Positions 9,645 through 20,018 of a stretch of 64,000 nt of DNA are shown piece by piece (the stretch's first letter is position 1; every line of letters starts with the position of its first letter). The notes beneath the pieces were generated by a model, which searched no databases, was not told the origin of the DNA, and saw only the letters and a list, made by a program, of their open reading frames with translations. The DNA lies in contig NW_015440948.1 in the NCBI RefSeq assembly GCF_000150705.2, forward strand, positions 1,377,459 through 1,441,458, given 5' to 3'. The DNA is from Paracoccidioides lutzii Pb01. Its lineage: Eukaryota; Ascomycota; Eurotiomycetes; Onygenales; Ajellomycetaceae. The position numbers and the translations under genes are program-made.

Positions 9645-11859
9645 ATGGCAAAGAAAGATAAAAAATCCAAGACTGCAGAGCAGAAAGCTCGTGTGGCCGC
9701 AAAACAGTCTAAGAAAGCGGCTCAGAAAGAGAAGAAAATCAGAGCAAAGGGACAGGCTGATGACAGTGATGCTGAAGACATCGATCTGGACGCCGTGTTG
9801 GCGGCATATGCAAAAGAGCAAGCCAAGTTCTTGAAGGTCACTGAGGTCCCCAGTGGGCCACCAACCCCACGGTCTTCCTCCGCCCTAATTGCATCTCCAG
9901 CAGGTCGAAATGAGCTCTTCCTCTTCGGGGGTGAACATTTTGATGGCACTCTGGCTACTTTCTACAACAATCTTTACGTGTATCAAGTTGACAAGCATGA
10001 GTGGCGAGAGGTCACTAGCCCGAATAGCCCTCTTCCTAGGAGTGGACATGCCTGGTGCCGTGGAGGAAATTCAGGAGGAATTTATTTGTTTGGAGGTAAT
10101 GCGCAAACTCGAAAGCGTGCTTCTAAGTATTACTTTTTAACAGTTAGTTACTGATTATAGATATATAGGAGAATTTTCTTCGCCGAAACAAGGGACTTTT
10201 TATCATTATAATGATTTCTGGTGCCTTGATCCGTCAACCAGAGAATGGAGCAGAATTGAGACAAAAGGAAAAGGCCCACCCGCGAGGAGTGGACATAGAA
10301 TGACATACTTTAAGGTATTTCGCCCACCCATGCTTCCATTATGGTGCCTCTTAAGTGTAACAGTTTCTACTGTGAAGCTATGATCCGGCCTTGTTTGGGT
10401 ATCTATGAAATCTACAATACCTCCTACATCCTAACTGTTCCCCCAGAACTACATAATACTTTTTGGAGGCTTCCAGGACACATCCCAGCAGACAAAGTAC
10501 CTCCAGGACTTATGGATATATGACTGCCAAAATTATCTATGGCACAATGTGGTTTTTCCCCCGGCGTCGCAAAAGCCAGACGCTAGATCGTCGTTTTCAT
10601 TTCTTCCGCACGAATCCGGTGCTGTTTTATACGGAGGATATTCTCGAGTAAAGACGAACACTGCAGTCAACAAGCAACAGAAAGGTGGAGCACAGCGTAC
10701 GATTCTCAAGCCAGTCGTTCACCAAGATACCTGGTTCTTGCGAATCACCCCGCCTCCTCCCGACGCTCCTGCAACTTCAGTTCCTACAATTCGGTGGGAG
10801 CGACGGAAGAAACCTGCTAATCCAGCAAACCCACCGCGGGCGGGTGCAACCATGGCGTTCCACAAGGGACGAGGGATTATGTTTGGTGGTGTCCACGATG
10901 TCGAAACGAGCGAAGAGGGCATTGAGAGTGAATTCTTCGATGATCTCTACGCATGGAACACAGATCGAAACCGGTTTTTCCAGATGTCTCTTCGCCGCCC
11001 TCGAGGGCCTGGAAAGAAGCAGCAGTCTGCTATGCAGGCTCTGAAACGGAACCGGGGCAAAGCCGATGAAGAGGAGTTAATGCGTAACCTAGCCCTCCTT
11101 GAAGCCAAGGTTAACACAAATAAGATAAAATCCGAGGCGATGGATATCGATTTACTACAAAAAGAGGAAGAAGAGATTGATGAGAAGCGTGACTTGCCAG
11201 TTCGCTTCGAGATGCCGCATCGGCGGTTCAACTCCCAGCTTGCGGTTCTAGATGATACACTGTTTATCTTTAGCGGGACTTTTGAGCGGGGAGATCACGA
11301 ATTTACTTTTAATGATATGTACTCCATTGATTTAGTAAAGCTTGACGGAGTGAAGGAATTGTTCTACAACGAGCCCGAACATTGGAATGACGCGATGGAA
11401 ATTGAGAGTGATGAAGAGGATGAGGAGGATGAGGAAGCAGAGGAAGGTGAAGGCGGCAATGAAGATGAAGATATGGAGTTCGTCGAGGTTGCATCGACTG
11501 CGACAACAAGTGTAACGGAGCTCGTGCAGACGGAAACAGAAATCGAGCAGGAAATAGAAACTCCTGTCCAGGATTCTAGGCCGCATCCCCGACCTTTCGA
11601 GTCTCTGAGGGATTTCTTCGCCAGGACATCGACAGATTGGCAGGATATGTTGATGTCAAAGATGAAAGTGGAACAGGCTGGGTCAGAGATGTCTGTTAAA
11701 GAGCTGAGAAAAGAAGCGTTCACCCTAGCTGAAGAGAAGTGGTGGGATTGCAGAGAGGAAATTACGGCACTGGAGGATGAGCAAGAAGAGGCTGGTATTG
11801 GTGAGGTTGTTAGTATTGCCGATAGAAACGATGCCCCATCTGCAGGTCGTCGAAGATAG
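9645..11859 (+). CDS. KEL3: Kel3/KLHDC4-like kelch-repeat protein
   Basis: Three exons: 9645-10095, 10169-10314 and 10447-11859, giving about 669 residues. GTAATG and GTATTT donors keep the frame across both introns (73 and 132 bp). The start is the ATG before a Lys-rich basic tail (AKKDKKSK). Kelch blades follow, visible as FGG and LFGG turns plus Trp pairs (residues about 80-400). Then come a long acidic Glu/Asp segment (about residue 530) and a C-terminal DUF4110-type helical region with EEKWWDCREE. This order matches yeast Kel3 and human KLHDC4. The role is poorly known, with links to protein scaffolding or ribosome-associated functions. Its 3' end lies 69 bp from the convergent decarboxylase. 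It looks intact. Confidence 0.9.
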
Positions 11860-11928
11860 CTGTGAATCTGAGGCTGTGATATCCTCTATATATCCAAGAA
11901 AATATACAAACATCTTTCTCCTTCTGAA

Positions 11929-13470
11929 CTATCGAATAATTCCATTCAGCACAGAAGTTATTACCTCAAAGTCTCGCTTCTCATTCACCCTCCAGTTTGA
12001 TATTGCAATTCGACATGCAGGTATTCCCTCCCAAATCGTCCCGGAAACATACATTTCTGAAGTTTCATTGATTTTGTTCACCAGTACCCCGTTTAAGCCC
12101 TCATCTCTTGCCCTGAATAGAACAATCATAAACGTATTGTGCAAAAGCTCTTCCTTTGCCGGAGTAATGGGAAGAACAGTGTACGCAGGGTGCTCAAATA
12201 ACCAGTCAACAACCAACCTGGCCAGTCTTATCTGCCTTTTCAACATATCTCTATATCCATCTCTTCCATAAGCAACTAATGTGGCATAAACGGGCAGTGC
12301 TCTGAGACGCCTGGAGTTTTCGATGCCGTTATTAATGGGGTTTAAGATTGAAGTGTTGCCGTCGCCATTCCCACTACTTAGATATGCAGCGCTAGGGTTA
12401 CGACAGACATCCTCCGCCAGACCACCATGATGAGAGAAGAAAAATCCGCAGTCGTAAGGGACATTAAGCAACTTATGAGCATCTCCCGTAATGGAATGTG
12501 CCAGCTCAAGTCCCTGACACCCTGCCAAAATATGATCAAACTTGCTTTCACCCTTCAGAATACGACCAAATATCCCAAACGCCCCGTCCACATGTAGCCA
12601 AGCACCGTACTTGTCACAAAGCTGTCGTATCTTCTTGAACTCTTCAAGACCCTTCGTAGCAAACTGTCCTGTATTCACTTCCCCACAGGACACTGCAACG
12701 ATGCTTGCCATATCGCCTCTGGCCAGCTCCCTTTCCAAAGCGTCGATATCAAACATGAGCGGACGCTGGCTCACACCCTCACTGAGATCAGCAACACAGA
12801 CACTCCTGACATTCGCCCGACCAATACCCAAAATTCCCGCCGCTTTTCCCAGCGACGAATGTGGATATGTAGTTAGAACCTGCACTCCCTTTAGGCCAGC
12901 AGCAAGCAATACTTCTGCCACACCATGCTCCCCCACACTCTTCACCTCTTTATCTACACCAGCTTTCCTCTCCACAGCGGCCCGAAGAACAAATTCCCTC
13001 CCAAGCGCCAGACCAAGAATGTTACTTGTTGTCGCACCGGTCGTCAGAATTTTATGCGGCCAATTCTTATGATCCAGGTCAAATAAATCAAGCAGAAGGT
13101 TCAATGCTTGATGCTCCACTTCTGTTGCAATAGAGTGGTCTGGCAGATGCACCTGGACGTTCTGGTCATAGGCCGATACTATATTGTCCGCTAGCAGGGC
13201 GGCGGGGGTTACTCCTCCCGTAACGAAGCCGTAGTAGTTAGGGCATAGACTGCTGCCGTTGAAGCCAGGGATTATATCGTTCAAGATATGTCTTTTTGTC
13301 TCTGAAAACCCCAGGCCGTTGGCGGGGAGCGGGGTTATAAGTGATGCGCGGGCCCTGGAGAGATTGATAGCTTGGGGGAGAATGGATGAGGTCCATGGAG
13401 AAAGGGCCGTTTGCCAGATTTGAAGAGCAGAGTCATCTTCTTGGGGATTTTGTAGGGGTTGAATGCTCAT
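11929..13470 (-). CDS. group II PLP-dependent decarboxylase (aromatic amino acid/glutamate decarboxylase-like)
   Basis: A single exon of 513 residues. The Pyridoxal_deC fold is recognisable. An N-terminal N-Y-Y-G-F-V-T-G-G segment is followed by the T-T-G-A-T-T-S-N phosphate-binding region (about residue 145) and the H-V-D-G-A-F-G motif (about 295), where Asp pairs with the pyridine nitrogen. In D-A-H-K-L-L-N (about residue 333) the Lys forms the Schiff base. The family decarboxylates L-amino acids; this fungal branch lacks a firm substrate, so neither tyrosine/tryptophan nor cysteine-sulfinate type can be chosen. It is convergent with the kelch gene. The start codon lies only about 30 bp from a trace of Copia LTR, so its promoter region may be rearranged. 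Confidence 0.9.
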   Translation of the reverse strand: MSIQPLQNPQEDDSALQIWQTALSPWTSSILPQAINLSRARASLITPLPANGLGFSETKRHILNDIIPGFNGSSLCPNYYGFVTGGVTPAALLADNIVSAYDQNVQVHLPDHSIATEVEHQALNLLLDLFDLDHKNWPHKILTTGATTSNILGLALGREFVLRAAVERKAGVDKEVKSVGEHGVAEVLLAAGLKGVQVLTTYPHSSLGKAAGILGIGRANVRSVCVADLSEGVSQRPLMFDIDALERELARGDMASIVAVSCGEVNTGQFATKGLEEFKKIRQLCDKYGAWLHVDGAFGIFGRILKGESKFDHILAGCQGLELAHSITGDAHKLLNVPYDCGFFFSHHGGLAEDVCRNPSAAYLSSGNGDGNTSILNPINNGIENSRRLRALPVYATLVAYGRDGYRDMLKRQIRLARLVVDWLFEHPAYTVLPITPAKEELLHNTFMIVLFRARDEGLNGVLVNKINETSEMYVSGTIWEGIPACRIAISNWRVNEKRDFEVITSVLNGIIR

Positions 13471-13495
13471 GATTGCGATGTTTCGCTAAAGTCTG

Positions 13496-13560
13496 TAACT
13501 AGCGTGCAAACTCTGCAATCAATCAAGCTTCCCACTCTGTCAGGTTATGAGACCTGTTGT
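13496..13560 (+). repeat. short trace of the Copia LTR found at 15523-15750
   Basis: About 55 bp around TAGCGTGCAAACTCT recur with a few changes at 15576-15630 in the LTR downstream. This suggests the remains of the 5' LTR of the gag remnant. The left end of that LTR would fall inside the decarboxylase gene, so it is truncated. From 13561 to 14043 I see nothing else that can be assigned. Confidence 0.5.
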
Positions 13561-14043
13561 GCTTTCAAAACGCAGCCAATTCGGGAGTTATCTCGTCGAA
13601 AATCAGCGACTGCTTCCTTCGTTTTATCTATAAATCATCTTATTTATTCTTTACGCTCCCTATTTGGCGGAGTCCTCGACGCGTTCCTGAATCTTTGGCG
13701 ACACGCGAAGAAGAAATTTTATAGGATATTTTGGCTTGCGAGCCACCCCCCCAAAAAGACACACATTTCGATGAGATAATCCTCTAAGATTACAGAGGCC
13801 CTCCTAGAAGCCTTTATTACGTTGACTTGACCCCTTGGTCACCTAATTTTTAACCAAAAATCCTTGCCCTCAATTCCTTGAATTCAACGGCAAGATGGCA
13901 GATTACAGTGAGATCGCCCCTATAAACGCGTTCACACTCCCGAATGCGAATTGACTCTGTCAGCTCTGTCACTTCGGACCAAATCCCCTACCTCCTAGGC
14001 ACACCCCGGATCCTTTGAAACCTCAACCGCTGATGATAATCTG

Positions 14044-15370
14044 ATGATCCGCCTGGCACTTAGCAAGTCTGAGCTTGCTAGGGAACAAGAGAAACGAAGA
14101 ACTCTAGAACTAGAGATTCAACTAGAACACCTTCGCGCCGCTGCGGCCCCTACTGCTGCTGACAATACCTCTACTACTGCCAATCCCCCCATGGCTCTGC
14201 CAACTAGGGCCTGGAATGCCGAGATTGGTACTGTATTTGAACATGCTTACGACCCGGATAGTGATGTTGGCAAGGCAATTGCTCCATTCAAAGGGGACAC
14301 AAATGGCATTAATAAACCAAACATGCTCACTGGCACAGCCAACTACTTGACCTGGAAGCCCTCAATGAGGTCTAGAATAGTGGATGCCCAGTGCTGGGTC
14401 CTAATAGAGAAGGAGCAAACTCAGAGTCCATCTGACAATTCTCAATGGAAACTCTTCCAGGAAGCAAAGAACTGATGAGCCTACACCTTTCTGTCCAGCT
14501 CCCTTCGTTCCTCTGTCAAATCTCACATTATAAAGACTGATGAGGTTCGCATTGCCTCCTCCCTTTGGCATGCAATTGAGGAGGAATATTCAATTCCAAA
14601 GACACAGCTTCAATGAGAAGCTTATCTTGCTTTTGTGGCACTTGCCAACTCAAGGACAGAAGATATACACCTTTTCTTTGACAAATTACATATGACTCTT
14701 GATGACTTGAAGGCACTTGAAGCCTTTCCATCTGAGGACTTGATATTTCATATCTTTTACTCAGCCCTTCCCACCGCTTGGCGGAACTATGTTCAGAAGA
14801 AGATTGAGGAGGTTCAGACCTCTAAATATACAGTTGTAATACTGGATGTGATTCCAATCACGAAAGAAATTCAATCTCAAGTTGGTCCTTCAAAGAATAA
14901 GAAAAAGAATGCGCCTCCTTCTACTCAGGTCAATGCTGCTAACCTATCCTGTTCAGAATCTTATTTCAACACCCAGCCCAGTGCCTACCATGGCTGTGAT
15001 CTTGGGGACCCTACCTACCTGCTCAGGATGCAATGCTCAGCATCATGGAATCTGCTGGCTAGCCCACCCGGACACAGCCCCTGAGGATTGACGGAAGAAT
15101 AACACCAATAAAATAAAGGATTTTAACAAGAAAAAGAGTAGGGATAAGGACAACAGTGAGAGCAAGACAGCTGACAATCCTGCTGTCAAGTCTTCTGTCA
15201 CAGATGATGACAATTCCTTCCAAACTGTGAACCTTGCAGAGGTTATTATCATTCCAGCATACTTTGTTGAGCCATGCAATAATGACCTAGACACTGCTGA
15301 TCAGGCTGTTTTGCCTTCAGCTTATCATCTCACCGAGCCACTAAGTTCACACCCTGGAAAGAGATTGTAG
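14044..15370 (+). mobile_element. Copia-type gag remnant (no pol)
   Basis: A gag-like frame runs from 14044 with a coiled N-terminal segment. A segment reading L-T-G-T-A-N-Y-L-T-W-K (about residue 95) is the usual start of Copia gag. In-frame TGA stops interrupt at 14473 and near 14612, where Trp is expected (L-Q-stop-E-A). A frame change near 14880-15050 leads into a Cys/His-rich tail (C-S-G-C-N-A-Q-H-H-G) of the type seen in fungal Copia gag. No protease, integrase or reverse transcriptase follows. This is a deleted or non-autonomous element, now dead. Unlike the AT-rich blocks its composition is near normal. Confidence 0.72.
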
Positions 15371-15522
15371 AGTTGAGAGGATGAGTGATTTTTCTCTTTC
15401 AATGCCTTCATTTTAACTGATTTATTTTCAGTTTTGTTTTTCCAGTTGATTCTGTACCTGTACTAGGCAGTAGGCCTATTGTTGTATATAATATTGACTA
15501 CTCCTACTATGGTGAGTGGGGG

Positions 15523-15750
15523 TGTCGGATACTTCTCTCACAGGACCTGTTTTCCACTATATATAGTCATTCTCGTAGCGTGCAAACTCTTCAATGAATC
15601 AGCTTGCCAATCTGTCAATGTAACTGTTGCATTTAAGCTAGTTTTATGATATCTGTATAGATAGTTTATAGTGATCGCTTCTGTGAACTTTACTTTCAGT
15701 TACCTTTATTTCATGTCCAGACCCTGCAACCTAAAAAATTGTGACTAACA
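15523..15750 (+). repeat. 3' LTR of the Copia gag remnant
   Basis: It begins TGTCGGATAC right after a purine-rich run GTGAGTGGGGG, a good polypurine tract, and ends near GACTAACA. It contains TATATATAG at about 15559. It ends about 50 bp before the start codon of the prolyl iminopeptidase gene and is oriented towards it. Confidence 0.72.
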
Positions 15751-15798
15751 ATCACCCCTCAGATTATCTCTACCACAACCTCCTGAGGTACTCATTAC

Positions 15799-17889
15799 AT
15801 GAAAGACACTCTTGCATTGCCAGTTGATTCCTCCTGTTGTGCATCAAATATCCCGAAATTCCCAATCATGTGGCTCGCAAAACTAGCCCGGTCGAGTCCG
15901 CATTTTGTCCCAGGTGTGTTGCTGTCCTCCTTTCAGTTGCTATGTCAAATACAAAACCAATTTTGTAGATTCTTGCAACCATAAATACCTGATAATTAGT
16001 TATTTAAATCTCCTGCTAATACAATCAACAGGCAGATTGAGAGTGACAGAATGGTTCTGGGATGTCCCACTGAATTACAATCGGCCAGATGAAGCCACCA
16101 TCCGGCTCTTTGGGCGGACCGTAGCTCGTAGAGAACCAGGAACTGACCTAGCTCGAGAGTCAAAGGTCTTGCCTTGGCTTGTTTATCTTCAAGGCGGGCC
16201 GGGAATGGGTTGCTCTCCGCCCCAGGACCTTGGCTGGGTGCAGATTGTGCTGGATAAGGGATATCAGGTATGTGATTTGAATAGTGAGCTCTGATTATTA
16301 TGCTTATTGTTCTTATTTGGTCTGGTTCAATGTCCGAAGTTGATAACTATATTTAACCGAAAGCATCTCTCCCCTCTCATCACTCTCATTGGTCAATTTT
16401 CACTTACTTTGGATATAGATCCTATTGCTCGACCAGCGAGGGACGGGTTTGAGTACTCCAATTACTGCTGCCACCCTTGGTCTCGTGGGAGATGCCATCC
16501 AGCAAGCCGAATACCTTAAACTATTCCGTGCTGATAACATCGTACGGGATTGCGAGGCTATCCGTGGTTATTTGACTGCAGATTACCCGCCGGAGAAGAA
16601 GAAATGGACTCTCCTCGGGCAGAGTTTTGGTGGTTTCTGCGCAATTACGTATCTTTCGAAATTGTGAGCTTCAAGTTTACGATTACCAGACTTCCTCCTT
16701 TGTCGTGCTCCTGCATGATTGTATGGAGGCTGACTTTAGCTGTGTAGCCCTGAAGCCTTGCGAGAGGTTTTCACTACTGGGGGGCTTCCTCCCCTCAGAA
16801 GAGGTCCTGAGTCTGTACTCAAACGAACATATGGTATGTTTCCAAAGATATTGGCTGACATGGCTACTTTAGCTGAAGCGCAACAGAAAAGGTTCTGGAA
16901 CGGAATGTGGCATATTACTCTAAGTTTCCCGAGGATGTCAGCAGGGTTCATGATATTTTGCGGTATCTGAATGAAAACCCAATACAGCTCCCGAATGGCA
17001 TACTAACTGCCTCACGATTTCTCTCGATGGGGATATCGTTTGGTATGCGAGGTACGTGGCAGACAATAATCTCTTATCTTAGTTCAGGGTAAATCTGTTT
17101 GGCTAACTTTGAAAAATAGGGGGCCTGGATTCCATCCACGGTATGTTTCCACGTATTACAATTGTGCCCTTGTTTTCAGATCATTAATTGGCACAGACAT
17201 CATCTTGCGGACTCACAGCGAGTTGGAAACTTTCCACTTTCTGACGACCCCGACAATTTCAATACTCGATAATGCTTCAACCTTCGACAATGCTATCCTC
17301 TACTCAGTCCTTCATGAAGTTATATATTGCCAAGGGTGTGTGGCTCCTTGTTAACCTGATAAATTTGTATCTGTCGGTATATTTAACGTTTTCAATAGGG
17401 AGGCATCCAATTGGTGCGCGGACAAATTGATATCAAAGTATCCTCAATTCCAAATCAATTTTGCTGGAGACCCAGTGTATTTTACGGGAGAAATGGTGAG
17501 TGGAACATATTCTCCGTTTTAGGACAAATAACACCCAAAATTGACACACAATTGCCCTGTACGTAATGTACGCGCAGATATACCCACACATGTTTGAATC
17601 ATCTAGCGAGCTTAGCAAGATCAAACCAGCTTCAGACATAATCGCAGCCTATGATGGATGGCCAGATTTGTATGATGAAGAGCAACTGGCAAAGAATGAG
17701 GTTCCAGTATATTCAGCAACGTTCGTAGATGATATGTATGTACATTTCGAATTGGCAACAGAAACCGCAACAAAGATTAGGAACTGCAAGCAATTCGTCA
17801 CGAATGTCATGTATCACAACGCCATTCGTGAGAATACGGACGAGTTGGTAAAGCAGCTTTTTGCGCTGAGGGATGATACCATCAACTAG
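15799..17889 (+). CDS. prolyl iminopeptidase-like peptidase (family S33, alpha/beta hydrolase)
   Basis: Nine exons: 15799-15913, 16032-16267, 16419-16663, 16748-16833, 16887-17051, 17120-17140, 17197-17335, 17399-17495 and 17578-17889. Together they give one continuous frame of about 471 residues. Family motifs: Q-G-G-P-G (the HGGPG oxyanion motif, about residue 90), D-Q-R-G-T-G, the nucleophile elbow G-Q-S-F-G-G and a conserved C-terminal V-D-D-M-Y-V. The family removes N-terminal proline, or other residues, from peptides. Exon 6 is a 21-nt microexon coding the conserved G-L-D-S-I-H segment. The start is uncertain: ATG 15799 gives a 39-residue leader, ATG 15868 a 16-residue one. The Copia LTR lies about 50 bp upstream. 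It is convergent with the coiled-coil gene. Confidence 0.88.
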
Positions 17890-18035
17890 GTTTGGGGTGG
17901 TGTGTTGTTTGGAACTCTTTAATTGCCAGGACAGAAAAGAACAATTCGCCAGATATAATTTTATGTAGTTCGGGTGGATATCCCTTTGTGAACTCTTTAT
18001 AAAAATTAGGCAGAAACACAGAACACTTCTATAAA

Positions 18036-19341
18036 TCAGTCAACCAATTCCCTCGCAAAATCAATCAAGCGCAAACGGCGCGCATCACGCGGATGAAACT
18101 GGGCAATTTTGGCCTTGACAAGGAACCTAGACGCGGCAGTTTCCTGCTCCAGCTCAATATAAGAAGAAGTCTCCGCCACCTCTAGCAACGAATCAAGAAG
18201 TGAATGCATTTCCGCTCCGGCCGCCTCACGTTTATTACTTACTCTTCCCCCTTGGTCGTCGTCATCGCCATTTCCATCTCCAACTCCATCCCCACGTCCA
18301 CGCGACCGGCGACGGACGAATTCATCAATGCGCTGCTGTCTCGATTCCCTCCCCGCACCCGCACCTGTAGTCCCACCACCACTTGCGGCACCTGTAGCCT
18401 TTTTCTCTTTCCCATGCGCCGTATAACCCGCCTCCAACGTCCAATCAGGCACATCAATCTGATCCCCAACAACTGGCCCCCCCAAATCCTCCGCCGCCAA
18501 CATCGAGGCCAAATGCTCATCCACAAACCCCGTTAACGCCTCCCTCAGCGCAGTCGTCTTTTTCTCCAACTCCACCTTGCGCCTGCGCTGTTGCTGCATG
18601 ACCTCCTTCGCTAGCTGCGTGGGCGCCTTCGCCTTCTCCCGATCCCCTGCCCGCATGGTTTGCAGGTCCCTTATGCGCTCATCTAGACCGGTGCTAATTA
18701 GTCTTGCGTCGCTTAGGGCTGCTTCTTCAGCTTTTAGTCGTTCACGGTCCGTGCTGAGGTGGTGAGCTACAGTGGATATGCTGGATTTGAGGTCTAGGAT
18801 CTGGCGGAATGTTTCACGTAGGGCGAGCAGGGGGCTTAGGGGGGAATCTGGGGGTGGTAGGACTGGGTCTGTTTGGGAGAGGGAGTTGTAGGCTTTTGTT
18901 GCGCGGCGGGTTTGGGCGAGACGTGCATGTGGGCTAAGGCCTGGGCTGGGGAGTGTGGTTGCAGTGGAGAGATGGAGCTGGACGGGTTTTGTGTTTCTAG
19001 TTAGTCTTTACGATATATTTTTTATTTTTTTTATTTTATTTTATTTTTATTTTTTTTTTATTTATTTATTATTTTATTTTTTATTATTTTATTTTTTTTT
19101 TGGGACAGGATTGGATTGCGGACATGGGAGAGGTGTAGGACAATTGACATTGAATTTAACTAACCTCTTGCAAGGCATATTCCTGGCGTTTTACTTGATC
19201 TTGAAGCTGCTTTAGGGTTTGGTCAAGTTGGCGATTATATGCATGATGGTCAATTGGATGATTGGCGCGTTCTTCTTCGAGTTTGCGATTGCTTTCAGCG
19301 AATTGGCGTATCTTGTTAAGGGTATCCTGCTGAGACGCCAT
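18036..19341 (-). CDS. coiled-coil protein of unknown function
   Basis: Two exons, 19165-19341 and 18036-18977, give 372 residues. The 187-bp intron has donor GTTAGT, a GACTAAC branch-like site and an acceptor at GTCCAG, and the phase is kept. The N-terminal 60 residues are charged and heptad-like. Residues about 110-210 form a second coiled coil (LKAEEAALSDARL). A Gly/Arg/Asp-rich linker follows. The C-terminus (FLVKAKIAQFHPRDARRLRL) looks conserved. The build resembles fungal kinetochore or centromere coiled-coil subunits, but I cannot name it. The intron contains an 80-bp A/T simple repeat. Its ATG is 31 bp from a Copia LTR that reads into it. Confidence 0.75.
19018..19101. repeat. A/T simple repeat inside an intron
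   Basis: TTTTA/TTTAT-type units without C or G fill this stretch, within the single intron of the coiled-coil gene. Confidence 0.9.
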
Positions 19342-19371
19342 GCTTTACACATCTGTTTCCCAAATGTTTTT

Positions 19372-19983
19372 TGTTGATATGATAGTTAATTAATTCATGG
19401 TAGGTAACTAACTAGTTACTAGTTAACGTAAGCGATCACCTACGAGAACACCGTTCCATTCCAACCGTCTGAATCCACCAAATCATTCAATATGCCCACC
19501 ATCTTAAAAGATCAAGCTTTCAATAGGAAGGAAAACTTCTTTAGCCATTAGAGCTTATGAAACTAAGCAATTTTCAAGCATGTGAACAACTGCCAAGGTG
19601 TATGATGTTGCTCTTTCAAGCCTATCCTACTGACTACAACTGAATTCTCAACAAGGCAATCAAAAGCTAACCTCAATTGAAGAAGAATCTCTAGTTCAAT
19701 GAATAATGTTCCATGAAAGAGAGGGGGATATCTCTCTGAATCACAGGCATATGAGATATGATCATTCAACTAGTTATTGAAAACATATAACTAGTTAGTT
19801 AATGTGGGATGGTTGAATCTCTCATATTGGGAGGCCTAGCTAGCTATCTAATATACGCTATATCACGTGCGGCGGGGCGGCAGCCCGGGCAACACACGCC
19901 AAACAACCCCCCACGCACCAACGTGCGAGATATTATATCCCCTGCGTATTCAAAATCTAGCTATCCTATTCTAGATGTCAACA
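19372..19983 (-). repeat. 3' LTR of the minus-strand Copia-A element
   Basis: On the minus strand it starts TGTTGACATC and ends ATATCAACA, near-inverted ends. It begins 35 bp behind the stop of the Copia pol tail, as a 3' LTR should. It is about 612 bp, has normal CpG content, and its far end is 31 bp from the start codon of the coiled-coil gene. There is only one copy, so the ends are inferred from the inverted termini. Confidence 0.65.
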
Positions 19984-20018
19984 AAAACACACTACATACA
20001 AGATTTTGCTAGAATGAA

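Noticed and set aside
19809..20012. Small plus-strand protein at 19809-20012
   Set aside because: It falls in the Copia-A LTR and has no family likeness.
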